64,000 nucleotides of DNA. Source: Thermococcus nautili. GTDB taxonomy: Archaea > Methanobacteriota_B > Thermococci > Thermococcales > Thermococcaceae. Positions 27,711-37,400 of the stretch are shown here, in pieces. The position numbers and the translations under genes are program-made. The stretch lies in NCBI RefSeq assembly GCF_000585495.1, contig NZ_CP007264.1, forward strand, positions 1,550,001 to 1,614,000, given 5' to 3'. The notes beneath the pieces were generated by a model. The model made no database searches and was not told the origin of the DNA. It saw only the letters and a list, made by a program, of their open reading frames with translations. The stretch's first letter is position 1; the number at the start of each line of letters is the position of its first letter.

Positions 27711-29153
27711 TCAGAACTCCTCCACCCATTTTACTGCCTTTGGAATCCGCTTCGCGAGCTCAAGGGCCGTGAAGTTCTCTCCGAGCTCTTCTTTCACAAT
27801 GTCGCCGGCGAGACCGTTGAGAAAGGCACCGACCGAGGCCGACCTCAGCGGAGAGTTTCCGAGCGCGAGCAGGGCCCCGACGAGACCGGCCAAAACGTCG
27901 CCCGTTCCACCGGTCGTCATTCCCCTGTTGCCTGTCCTGTTGTACTTCCAGGTTTCTCCGTCGCTGATGACGTCGTAGGGGCCCTTCAGCAGGATTACGC
28001 CGCCAATTTCGCGGGCCTTTTCCCTCACCAGCCCAGCCCGCTCAATCAACCCCTCGGGGGACTTGACGCCGAAGAGAACGCTGAATTCACCTGCGTGGGG
28101 CGTTAGAACAAAGGCTTTACCTTTGAGAACGCCCAAATCCTCGGCTATCGCCTTCAACCCGTCAGCATCGATGACCATCGGCTTTTCACAGAGCCTCACG
28201 AACTCTCTAACGAACTCCTTAGTTTCCTCAGCGAGACCTATTCCGGGCCCGATGACGACCGCATCTACTTTCTCGGCTAGCTCAAGAAGGTCATCAAGGT
28301 GCTCGGTCGAGAAGTTCTCGCCCGGGAGGGGCCTTAGAATCAGGTCCGGGTCGCTTATCCTCTTCGCAGGTTCAGCAGGCATCGCGAGGTAAACGAGGTC
28401 AACGATGTAGCTCGCCCCCTTGGAGGCGAGGTACGGGGCACCGTAATAGCTTGAGCTGCCACCGATGACTAAAAGCCTGCCGTTCTGCCCCTTGTGCTGG
28501 CCCCTCTTCCTGAGCGCGAACTTTGCATCACCTGGCCCGACGAGATGGTAGAGCTCCCTCGGGTAGCCTATCTTCACTATAACCCTCTCAAATCCTTCGT
28601 ACTCCTCCTTATCCCACTGGAAGGTAACAGCAAAATCTGCTTTAACGCGGACGTCGCTCGGGTAACCGCTCGGCAGGTCGACGCTGACTATCTTCGCCTT
28701 TCCAGCGTACTCGTTGATTTTCTCAATGGCCGAGCGTATGGGTTCCCTCGGCTCGCCCCTCGTGCCGGCCCCGAGGAGGGCATCCACGATGACGTCGTAA
28801 CCACTTAGGTCAAGCCCTTTTATGTACGCGGAATCCTTGAGGACGCGGATTTTCACGAATTCAAGGCCCTTCAGGATTTCCCAGTTGTGTTTGGCTTCCT
28901 CGCTCCTTATCTTGGCCTCGTCGCCCACCAGAAAAACCGTGACGTCGTTCTCGAAGCTAAGATGCCTCGCGGCGACGAAGCCGTCGCCGCCGTTGTTCCC
29001 GGTTCCCGAGAATACCGCAATCCTGAGGCCCTTTCCAAAGCGCTCCTCTATCGTTCTCGCGACGCCGGCGCCGGCGTTCTCCATGAGCTGGTAAGGGGTT
29101 ATCCCGAGCCACTTAGCGTTGATGTCCCAGACGTAAACGTCCTCAATTCTCAT
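27711..29153 (-). CDS. nnr: Bifunctional NAD(P)H-hydrate repair enzyme (epimerase plus ADP-dependent dehydratase)
   Basis: 480 residues. The N-terminal YjeF_N epimerase domain (about 1-210) carries FSGTGNNGGDGFVAARHL. The C-terminal carbohydrate-kinase-like dehydratase domain carries VVIGPGIGL and the signature NRGMTTGGTGDVLAGLVGAL. It repairs NADHX and NADPHX, which form readily at high temperature. Start ATG 29153 behind GGTGATACC; the longer frame from 29180 has no ribosome binding site. Confidence 0.95.
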   Translation of the reverse strand: MRIEDVYVWDINAKWLGITPYQLMENAGAGVARTIEERFGKGLRIAVFSGTGNNGGDGFVAARHLSFENDVTVFLVGDEAKIRSEEAKHNWEILKGLEFVKIRVLKDSAYIKGLDLSGYDVIVDALLGAGTRGEPREPIRSAIEKINEYAGKAKIVSVDLPSGYPSDVRVKADFAVTFQWDKEEYEGFERVIVKIGYPRELYHLVGPGDAKFALRKRGQHKGQNGRLLVIGGSSSYYGAPYLASKGASYIVDLVYLAMPAEPAKRISDPDLILRPLPGENFSTEHLDDLLELAEKVDAVVIGPGIGLAEETKEFVREFVRLCEKPMVIDADGLKAIAEDLGVLKGKAFVLTPHAGEFSVLFGVKSPEGLIERAGLVREKAREIGGVILLKGPYDVISDGETWKYNRTGNRGMTTGGTGDVLAGLVGALLALGNSPLRSASVGAFLNGLAGDIVKEELGENFTALELAKRIPKAVKWVEEF

Positions 29154-29195
29154 GGTATCACCGTTGATTATTGGGCCCAACGTATTAAATCGTTT

Positions 29196-29555
29196 TCAGT
29201 CGTTCTCCCGAATCACCGCGAGGAGAAGCAGAGAGCCGTACCATAGGAGTGCCCAGGGCAGAAAAAGGAGAGCCGTTTGAAGATAAATTCCGCCTAGGAA
29301 AACGCTTGGGAATTCAAGGGGAATGGCCAGAGCAAGGTAGGCCGTTAGAAGAGGTCCCAAGGGTAGACGGTCGCCGGCTACACCCATCAGAAGCTCCCAA
29401 GCGGCCATAACAACTACGTAGCTCACCCAAGCAAAGCCAGGCAATTTTCCAAAAATCCAGAAGTTGTACATGACCGTTAGAGAGAGGGAATAAGCGAAGG
29501 CAAAGGACCTCATAAAAAGCCTCAAAAAGAGGAGAAGACGAAGACGTCCCTGCAT
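29196..29555 (-). CDS. Small hydrophobic membrane protein
   Basis: 119 residues with about four membrane segments (for example VSYVVVMAAWELLMGVAG and LQTALLFLPWALLWYGSLLL). The N-terminus is basic (MQGRLRLLLFLRLFMR). The ATG at 29555 has GGGGTGAATAATT in front. No recognisable family. It is divergent from the M61-like gene. Confidence 0.62.
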   Translation of the reverse strand: MQGRLRLLLFLRLFMRSFAFAYSLSLTVMYNFWIFGKLPGFAWVSYVVVMAAWELLMGVAGDRLPLGPLLTAYLALAIPLEFPSVFLGGIYLQTALLFLPWALLWYGSLLLLAVIREND

Positions 29556-29598
29556 AATTATTCACCCCTGCAGTATAAAACCCAAGAAGCATGAGTTA

Positions 29599-29612
29599 AG
29601 GGTTATATAATA
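29599..29612 (+). promoter_or_regulatory. TATA box of the M61-like gene
   Basis: GGGTTATATAATAC lies about 30 bases upstream of the expected transcription start and 31-44 bases upstream of ATG 29643. A GAGGTGCACC ribosome binding site lies between them. Confidence 0.65.
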
Positions 29613-29642
29613 CTTACGTGTAACTATTTTGAGGTGCACCAA

Positions 29643-31487
29643 ATGCAGAGTACAAAGCGCATTTTGGCCCTGATATTAATACTGATTGTTAGCATAATAG
29701 TCCCAGGGAATATCCGTCTTGTTTCAGCGGCTGATTCTCCAACTGTGATTTATACATACTATGTAGACCCAAGCAAGGACACGATACACGTAAAGATGGA
29801 AATTAGCTGGCCCCAGTGGGATATTACTCTGCAACAAGAAGGCCTAGGATTTAGATGCCAGTGGAAAGTCACTAACGTGACGATATATGGAGATGGGGAG
29901 AAATTAACCATAGCTCCCCAGGTTTCAGATGATGGATGTATCAGTTATCTCCTTCCAACATCAAAATATAACAAGATAGTGGTTGAATACAACGTCCCAA
30001 CAACAGTAACAAGAGGGTCAATTGATTACGTGCAATACAAGGGAGAGGACTTCATTTTAATACGGCCCGACATCTTTCTTCCAAAAAACCTCCCATATGA
30101 TGTCACATCCGTGAAAACTCAGGTTATACATCCCCAAGAATGGGACGTGATAACCCCCGGAGGCAAAAAATTTTACGATGCCATTAGCGAGATTATATTT
30201 GGCAGCCATCACTTCATAATTGTTGCAAAAACAGGGACATTTTTTGAATATACCAAACAAACTGAAAAGGGAACACAGATAGGGATTTACATTCATAAAT
30301 CAATCAAAAACGCGTACAAGATTGAAAAGCAAACCGTTAAGCTCTTTGAATACTACGAAAACCTCTTCGGAACGCCCTCTCCATATGGGGTTTACACGGT
30401 TGTATTTCTACCTGAGCCTCCAGATATGCCGATATGGGTTGGAGAAGGACAGTATGGACAAGGTATAAGTATTGATCCCTCGCTGAATTTTATAACCAGA
30501 ATAAACCATGCAATGTTTCACGTATGGGAAGGATGGGGACCCGGAGGAATGGCAGGGATAGGCGAGGCAAACTGGCAGTGGGAAGGGATAAATGAGTATT
30601 ATGTAACGAAATCTTCTCTTACAATGGGAATTATAAAAAGCTATAAGGAGTCTAGCACATTTAGAGAATTCTATGGAGTCTACAAAATGATGGTAAAAAA
30701 CGGTGACGATATCGCATTATCAAAAGCTCCTGAATACTTCAACACTCATATAGACTGGAATCTCTGGCCAATTGGAATCCTAGCAATATACAAAAAAGGA
30801 GCCCTCGTTGCCATGCTCCTCGACCTCGAAATCCAGAAAGCCACTGGAGGAAGGAAGTCCCTCGATGATGTAGAAAGAATAAAATTCCAAGAATTTGGGT
30901 ATCGAAAAAAACTCTACACAAACAAAGACCTCCTCAGGATTGTAAACAACGTGACAGGCCAGGATTTCTCATGGTTCTTTGAAAAATACGTGTGGGGCAC
31001 CGCAAAGCTTCCAGTTGACAAATACTTCGAGGACTACGACAGCGACGGCATAATAAACATAGATGAGAACTCATGGAGGGCCACGATAGTCTACGGCGAC
31101 GGAAGAGTTGATTCCGAATACGCGGAAGCACTAAAACGCCAAAGCGTAGACAACAATTTGCTTACGGATAAAGATGAAATCCCGGACAATCTCTTTCCGC
31201 TGATTCTCGTAGGCGGCCCGTTGGCAAACAACCTCACAAAGTTCTATCTTGAGAACTACTTTAACCTCAACATCACAAACGACTATCCCGGACGCGGAAA
31301 AGGCATAATAGCAGTCAAAAACATAAATGGGAGAAATGTGGTAATACTGGCCGGCTCAGACCGCTGGGGAACCAAGGCCGCTGTAGAGGTCTTTGGAAAA
31401 ATGGAGAAGTATCCAGAAAACATCGTCATAGTGGACTGGAACAACGGAGAGCCAAATATCATCAAAGAAATTCCCTGGAACAATTGA
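29643..31487 (+). CDS. Secreted M61-like (gluzincin-fold) protein with degenerate zinc motif and S-layer-like C-terminal domain
   Basis: 614 residues. Signal peptide at about 1-30 (ILALILILIVSIIVPGNI). The middle resembles M61 glycyl-aminopeptidases, with the motif region NHAMFHVWEGW where M61 enzymes have HExxHxW. Both histidines are kept but the catalytic Glu is Ala, so peptidase activity is doubtful. The last 130 residues (LILVGGPLANNL, IAVKNINGRNVVILAGSDRW) match the C-terminal cell-wall-type domain seen in Thermococcales S-layer and related proteins. Bases up to about 30980 are much more AT-rich than neighbouring genes, suggesting transfer or chimerism. ATG 29643 follows GAGGTGCACC. Confidence 0.75.
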   Translation: MQSTKRILALILILIVSIIVPGNIRLVSAADSPTVIYTYYVDPSKDTIHVKMEISWPQWDITLQQEGLGFRCQWKVTNVTIYGDGEKLTIAPQVSDDGCISYLLPTSKYNKIVVEYNVPTTVTRGSIDYVQYKGEDFILIRPDIFLPKNLPYDVTSVKTQVIHPQEWDVITPGGKKFYDAISEIIFGSHHFIIVAKTGTFFEYTKQTEKGTQIGIYIHKSIKNAYKIEKQTVKLFEYYENLFGTPSPYGVYTVVFLPEPPDMPIWVGEGQYGQGISIDPSLNFITRINHAMFHVWEGWGPGGMAGIGEANWQWEGINEYYVTKSSLTMGIIKSYKESSTFREFYGVYKMMVKNGDDIALSKAPEYFNTHIDWNLWPIGILAIYKKGALVAMLLDLEIQKATGGRKSLDDVERIKFQEFGYRKKLYTNKDLLRIVNNVTGQDFSWFFEKYVWGTAKLPVDKYFEDYDSDGIINIDENSWRATIVYGDGRVDSEYAEALKRQSVDNNLLTDKDEIPDNLFPLILVGGPLANNLTKFYLENYFNLNITNDYPGRGKGIIAVKNINGRNVVILAGSDRWGTKAAVEVFGKMEKYPENIVIVDWNNGEPNIIKEIPWNN

Positions 31488-31555
31488 TTTAACTCAAAGA
31501 CGACTCTCCAAGAGAATCAAAAAATATAGCCGGAGCTGGAGGTCTTTTTGTTTTT

Positions 31556-32101
31556 TCATTGACCATTATATGTTGAGATGGCTCGCCTGTAGGCATCCTC
31601 CGAGTAAAGCACCAGGTAGACCTTCTCCACGCTTCTCGCTTCCCTTAAGAACTCCTCAACGGTTTCTTTAAAAGTTCTAACGACTTCCTCAAGCGGACAG
31701 CCGTAGATTCCGGCGCTTATCGCTGGGAATGCTATGCTTTTGACGCCCAGCTCGTCTGCCTTCCTGAGCGCCCCCAGTATAGCCTTCCTGAGCTTCTCCT
31801 TCTTATTCCCGTCCCACACTCCCCCGCAGTAGGGGCCGACCGTGTGAATGACGTACCTGATTCTGTACTGTTCAAGTCTCATCGCCGGCGTTACAACGAC
31901 CTCGCCGTGCTCTATTGAGTCCTTTCCAAGCTGTTCCCTCAAGGCTTCCTTGCTTATCCTGATGTACTCGCGGGCGTCTCCAGCGGCGGCCCTGGCTATG
32001 GCGTAGGCGACGCCACCGCTGTGCTCGAGGTAGCGGTTCGCGGCGTTTACAATCGCCTCGGCAGGAAAGCGGGTGATGTCGCCTTTAACAACCTCAAGCA
32101 T
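31556..32101 (-). CDS. Macro domain protein (ADP-ribose/O-acetyl-ADP-ribose hydrolase type)
   Basis: 181 residues, a stand-alone macro domain. It shows VVKGDITRFPAEAIVNAANR, the glycine-rich HSGGVAYAIARAAG-like ligand loop and FPAISAGIYGCP. MacroD-type enzymes remove ADP-ribose from substrates or hydrolyse O-acetyl-ADP-ribose. The ATG at 32101 lies within the end of the upstream DUF835 gene, with GGGTGAGGGC as ribosome binding site, so the two are cotranscribed. Normal length for the family. Confidence 0.92.
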   Translation of the reverse strand: MLEVVKGDITRFPAEAIVNAANRYLEHSGGVAYAIARAAAGDAREYIRISKEALREQLGKDSIEHGEVVVTPAMRLEQYRIRYVIHTVGPYCGGVWDGNKKEKLRKAILGALRKADELGVKSIAFPAISAGIYGCPLEEVVRTFKETVEEFLREARSVEKVYLVLYSEDAYRRAISTYNGQ

Positions 32102-33077
32102 TGCCCTCACCCACGATGCTCCTCAAAAGCTTTCTCTCCCTCTCGGAGAGGAAATCGTCACTTCCGACTATAAACACCGTGGCGCCGTGGACGAGGGCGT
32201 AGTCCCTGAGCGCCGACAGGAACTTGAGGACGCTGGGGAAGCCGTTTTCGAGGACGAGGTAGTCGAGGCCGTCAATGACGATGATGGGCTTTTTACCGGC
32301 TTCCCCAGCTTCCCTCATGAACTTGACCGCCATGTCGAGAATTTTGGGGAGGTTCGTAGGAGAAATTGCCCGCTCGTCGTGAACCGTCGTTATCCAGAAC
32401 CAGTTGGGAGCGTTCCGCGGACTCCGGGAGAACACGAGGGCGGAGGAGAGAACGTCCTCCGGGGCAGAAGGAACTAGAACAAGGCCGGGCTTTTCATCGA
32501 GGCCAACGTCCTTGATTGAACCGATGGAGAAGTCCCCGACGAAAGACGTCCTCAAGAAGGTTCTAACCGACTCAAAGGCGAGGACAACGCCGAGGAAAGC
32601 GGGAACGATGCGGAGCCGGAAGAAGGGAATCAATCCTGAGAGGGCCACGACGACGCCGAGGAAAGCCTGAAGGGCCGACATCGGCAGGAGCGTTCTCCCC
32701 CCATAGAATCCGAGGAGAAGGGCCGAGAGAACAATCCACAGGCCGAGAAGGGCGTAGGCTGACGTTTCGTGTTCAGGATAGAACAGGAAAACGATGAGCA
32801 CCGGGAGAATCGAGAGGTAGAGCAGACTCCTCGCTGTTTCATTGTTTAGGGTCAATTCGTCTATCGCCTCGACGTTGCCTGCCCACAGAAAGGCCGAGAA
32901 AAAGGCTAGGCCAACGATGTAGACTCCCCTATCCGAGGAGAAGACCGGAACGGCGAGGCTCAGCCAGGCTAATGAGTAGTAGAGGAGCGCCTTTCGGCCA
33001 GTAAGGTGATGGTTGTAGAAGAGGAGGACGTAGGAAACGAGCAGTGCAACGCCCAGGAAAAGGTCAAGATAGTTCAC
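32094..33077 (-). CDS. DUF835 domain membrane protein
   Basis: 327 residues. About seven membrane helices occupy residues 1-175 and the cytosolic C-terminal region (about 185-327) is a DUF835 domain (GLVLVPSAPEDV, KPIIVIDGLDYLVLENG, VFIVGSDDFLSERERKLL). DUF835 has a RecA/KaiC-like look without an obvious P-loop and is common in Thermococcales membrane proteins of unknown function. The GTG start overlaps the amidohydrolase end by 14 bases. Confidence 0.85.
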   Translation of the reverse strand: MNYLDLFLGVALLVSYVLLFYNHHLTGRKALLYYSLAWLSLAVPVFSSDRGVYIVGLAFFSAFLWAGNVEAIDELTLNNETARSLLYLSILPVLIVFLFYPEHETSAYALLGLWIVLSALLLGFYGGRTLLPMSALQAFLGVVVALSGLIPFFRLRIVPAFLGVVLAFESVRTFLRTSFVGDFSIGSIKDVGLDEKPGLVLVPSAPEDVLSSALVFSRSPRNAPNWFWITTVHDERAISPTNLPKILDMAVKFMREAGEAGKKPIIVIDGLDYLVLENGFPSVLKFLSALRDYALVHGATVFIVGSDDFLSERERKLLRSIVGEGNA

Positions 33078-34347
33078 GCGCCACCTCCTCCGCCCGGTTC
33101 AGTATTTTCTCCTCATCCAGCGTAAGAACTTCGCGGTCGAGCATTAAAACCTTTCCGTCAACTATCGTCGTCTCAACGTCGTTGCCGTTAGCGGAGTAAA
33201 CTATGTGGCTCACTATGTCGTGAATCGGCCTCAGGTGGGGCCTGTTGAAGTCGAAGATGACCAAATCGGCCAGGTAGCCGGGCTTTATGACGCCGGCGTT
33301 GAGACGGAGCGCCTTTGCACCGTTGACTGTCGCCATCTTGAAAACTGTCCTTGCATCTGCAACCGTCGGGTCGAGGTTGTGGACCTTGTGGAGTAAAGCG
33401 GCAAGCTTCATCTCCTCGACCATATCGAGGTTGTTGTTGCTCGCGCTTCCATCGGTTCCGAGGCCGACGTTGACGCCCGCATTGAGGAGCCTCTGGAGGG
33501 GCATCACACCGCTGGCGAGCTTCATATTGCTGGCGGGATTGTGGGCAACGGTGACGCCGTTCCTCGCGAGGATTGAAACGTCCCTGCTGTCGAGCCAGAC
33601 GCCGTGAGCTATTATCACGTCGCTCCCGAAGAAGCCGATTTCGTCGAGGAGCACGACGGGGCTCTTCCCGTAGCGCTCCTGAATCTTTCCGAGCTCGGCC
33701 ATTGTCTCTGCCACGTGAATCGTTATCAGCTTCCCGTGCTCGTCCGCGAGCTTCCTGACCTCCTTCAGGAGGGCAAGGGAACAGGTGTAGGGCGCGTGGG
33801 GCCCGAAGACGAAGTGGACCCTCTCCGAGTTGAGGCCCTCGATGGCCTTCATCTCGCGCAGGGCCTCTTTAATCTCCTTCTCCGTCCGCTCGGGGTCGCC
33901 GAGGTCTATCATGCCATAGGAGAGATACCCGCGAAGGCCCGCCTCAAGGGTTGCCTCGGCAACCGCGTCCATCTGGAAGTACATGTCGAGGAAAGTTGTC
34001 GTGCCGGTCTTAATCATCTCGAGTGCTCCCAAGTAGGCGCCGACCTTGATGTGCTCGCGCGTCAGCTTCGCTTCCCTCGGCCAGATGTGCTTTTCCAGCC
34101 ACTCCATCAGCGGTAAATCGTCGGCGAGACCGCGAAGAAGACCCATCGGCGAGTGGGTGTGCAGGTTGACGAAGCCGGGGGAAACGACCCTTCCAGTCGC
34201 GTCTATAACGGTATCGGCGCCCTCGTTGATTCCCTTCTTAACCTCGACGATTCTGTTCCCTTCGATTAGAACGTCCGCTTTAACGACCTCAAGGTTCTCG
34301 CCGTAGAGAACGTAACCGTTCCTGATGAGAATGCTCACTCCGACCAC
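33064..34347 (-). CDS. Amidohydrolase of the MTA/SAH deaminase (TRZ/ATZ) family
   Basis: 427 residues. The metal-dependent hydrolase motifs are intact: HTHSPMGLLRG (first two His), FGPHAPYTCS, HVAETMAE, HGVWLD and the acidic GLGTDGSASNNN. Members deaminate 5'-methylthioadenosine, S-adenosylhomocysteine or related nucleosides. With mtnP in the same window this fits purine salvage from MTA, but specificity is inferred. Start is GTG 34347, or more probably GTG 34338 after GGTGGTCGGA. A palindrome lies in front of the start. Confidence 0.9.
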   Translation of the reverse strand: MVGVSILIRNGYVLYGENLEVVKADVLIEGNRIVEVKKGINEGADTVIDATGRVVSPGFVNLHTHSPMGLLRGLADDLPLMEWLEKHIWPREAKLTREHIKVGAYLGALEMIKTGTTTFLDMYFQMDAVAEATLEAGLRGYLSYGMIDLGDPERTEKEIKEALREMKAIEGLNSERVHFVFGPHAPYTCSLALLKEVRKLADEHGKLITIHVAETMAELGKIQERYGKSPVVLLDEIGFFGSDVIIAHGVWLDSRDVSILARNGVTVAHNPASNMKLASGVMPLQRLLNAGVNVGLGTDGSASNNNLDMVEEMKLAALLHKVHNLDPTVADARTVFKMATVNGAKALRLNAGVIKPGYLADLVIFDFNRPHLRPIHDIVSHIVYSANGNDVETTIVDGKVLMLDREVLTLDEEKILNRAEEVARELS

Positions 34348-34364
34348 CCCCTTTTAAAGGGGTG
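34345..34364. promoter_or_regulatory. Palindrome at the start of the amidohydrolase gene
   Basis: CACCCC and GGGGTG arms enclose CTTTTAAA, covering the ribosome-binding region of the gene reading leftwards. A TATA-like CTTTTTAACC lies at about 34380-34389 on the minus strand. It could be a repressor site or an mRNA hairpin over the start region. Confidence 0.3.
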
Positions 34365-34439
34365 TGTTTTCTGCCGAGGTTAAAAAGATGTCGAAGAACA
34401 CCCGAGGCGCCATAAATAAAAGGGAGACGGGAATCGAGG

Positions 34440-37400
34440 CTAACCCCAGTGTTTGTAGAGAGCCACCAGGGTTCTGAGCTGGGTGGTGGCAATTTTAATC
34501 TCGATGTACGCCTGTATCATATGGCTCAAGGCATCAACACTGTAGCCAAGCCGTATGGCCCTTTCGTAGTCGTGCTCGGCAAGACGAGCCAAGCTTAATG
34601 GGCCCTCAAGCAGGATGTCCGGGACTCGCAGCTCCTTCGCCTCGCCGTACAGTTTCTCAAAGAGCTCGCGCTGGTGGTTGTACTTGTTCCTGAACCTGTT
34701 GATAATCCTAGCCCGTCTCATGTTCTCCCTGCTGTATTTGACGACGTTCACTACGATACCGGTGGTGTTGGATATTCCGCCTACGTTAACGGCCTTAACT
34801 TCAATTACGTACGTTCCAAAGCTCAGGTTCTCAAGGGTGTAGGACGTTAACAGACCAACGTTGACCCACGTACCGTTGTTTACCCTGACCTCATAGTGGT
34901 CTATTCCAAGTTTATCCGCCCCGACCCACGTAACGGTAACGTTAACGGTATCGTTGGCGGGAATCACCGTGCCGTTCTCGGGTGAAGTTATGGTTATCCT
35001 CGGTACGCTGAGGCCGCCAATGGCGTAGAGGCTGAAGTGATTAACAACGGCCCAGACGTAGTTCTCCTCGGTGTTAACGCCTGCGTCGTAAACGAAGGGA
35101 CCGTTTGGAATGGTTGAATTCACGTAGTCGGCCACGCGAACCCAGGTGCTTCCGTTCCAGTAGTAAAGGCTCAGCGTGGATTCATCTATCGTTCCTAGTT
35201 CGCTCTCGTTGTAGCGCACCTTGAGGGTGTACTTCTCAACGACGTTTTGGGTGGTGTTGTTTGATTCCACGGAGACCTTGATGTACTTAACGGGAGCAAG
35301 CGCGGTCTCGTTGGTGTCGTTGGAAGGCGATGCAACGACCAAGGAAGTGGCGTTTTCCTCGTTGAGAACGCTTTCATCTGCCGTTACGGTGGCGTTGACC
35401 GTCAGAAGGGCCCCGGTTGTGGCAGACTCGTTGACGTCCATCGTCAGCTCAAGGTCTCCACCCCCAACGGTCACATTGGAGGTCTCGTTGGTCACCACAA
35501 CGTTTTCAACGATGGTTCTCTGCCCGTAGAAGACCAAGGACGTCTCCCCCACGTTTCCGGAGGAATCCACAACCGTTATCACTGCGGTGTATTTTCCAAC
35601 GTACGGAACCGTGTAATCGTAGCTGTAGAATCCAGGCGAATCCCCGAGGTTCGTGGTAAAGCTGGTGCCGTTGGGGAGCACTATCGTCAAGTTAACGGCC
35701 CTGAGCGTATGGTCGTCCGTGCAGTAGAAGGAGATTGTAGTCGAGTTGCCAACGTCAACGACGGAACTGCTGAGGTTCGCCTTCAGGATTATCGGGTTCA
35801 CCTCGTCCCCGCTGTACTGGTCGAGGAAGTACTCCTTCGTGTACGGGTATCCTGGGTTCCTGAAGGCAATCAATCTAAGTTGTGAGGCGTCGGGGTCGTA
35901 GCCCTCAACGACGAAGGGCCCGTTACCAACGAGGGAGTGTCCGTGCTCCAGTATAAAGGCGGAGGTCGAGGCATACCTCTCCTCTGCCTCCTCCTTGGAG
36001 ACGTAGGGCTCCAGGTATTCCGGAATCGGGGCAGTACGGGCCAGGGATTCCAGCTCCCTCAGAAGGTCCTGAGAATGCTGCGGATTGAGCTGGTCAAAGT
36101 CCTCCAAATCCAGCTTGTGCTCGTTGTACGGGGGTTTGCGAATGAGCTCTTCAACGGCGTAGTAAATCTGCCAGGGAGCGAGGGGATACGGGACAAGCAG
36201 TGCCAGGCTATCAAGTTCCTGACCTGGAATTGGCACGTTGTTCTGGTACATGACAATCTGAACGGTGGTATCGTTTACCTGCTTAAACTCAACGGCTTTA
36301 ATCTTATCAAGAACGCCCACGTAGTATTTGTTCGCAGGGTACAGTGAAAAGCCGTCCTGGGAGTACGTAATCTCCCACGCGAAGGACATGCTGGCTATGT
36401 AATCTGCAAGGGTCATGCGCTCTCCGTCGTGCCACGTCCCCAGCGTGCACGAGAGGGTTAACTTCACCGGCACCGTCGAGGTGTTTCCAACGGGTTTCCA
36501 GGTGTTGGTCAAGTCGTCCCATACGAGAGCATTTGCGGGAACGCTGACGTTGTACTCCGCCGAAACCGGCGAACAGTAGTTGCTAAAGACGAGGGACCTG
36601 AGGAGCCCACCGCCGTAGGTGGCGTAGGAGTCGTAAATGTTGGGGTTGGCCGGCGCCCCGAGGAGGGGGTTACTGCCTGGGTAGTAGCTACCCGTGTACA
36701 GGCCTACGCTCACCGTGCCGTCGGTCGTGTTGGCGGTTATGATTGACAGGCCGTTGAGGCCACTGCGCGGGCTCGTGGCGTAATCGTAGAGGCGGGAGGG
36801 GTTCACGGGGAAGACGTTGGTAACACGGGAAACGTAGACCCTGAAGGACTCGTAGACACCGAGGGCGGTTCCGAGCTTTATAAGGTCATCCTTCTGGGAC
36901 TCATCGCTAAGGAAAACGTCCGCAGTTCCATCGCCGTCGAGGTCGACGTAACCGTTGTTTAAAAGGGCCCCGATTTCGTCGGTCGTCCAGTTGAGTATGC
37001 CCTCAAGCCTGGTTCCCGTGTAGTACTGAAGGTTCAGGGAAGTCGCCCCAGCGGTGACGTTTCCATCGCCGATTGCAGAGAGAACGTCCCCGACGGTGCT
37101 CCTCTCCGTGTTCTCTGGCGACCATTTCCAGCCGCCGAGAGCGGGTGCGTAGCCATGGCTGGAGTACATAAAGTACACGGTCCAAAGACCGCCCCCAGAA
37201 CCAAGCCATCCTTCGGTGTAGTACGACCACCCGTAGGAGCGCGGGTCCGTTGAGTAAACGAGGTAGCTGGCCTCGCTTCTCGTGACTTCCTTTCTAACGA
37301 CACGGAAACCGGCCTTCTCAAGCAGGTCCGCGAGGTAGTTGCCGAGCACGTTGCGCTCGTCTTCAACGCGTATAAGCCCCGTGACTTCAACGGGCCTGCC

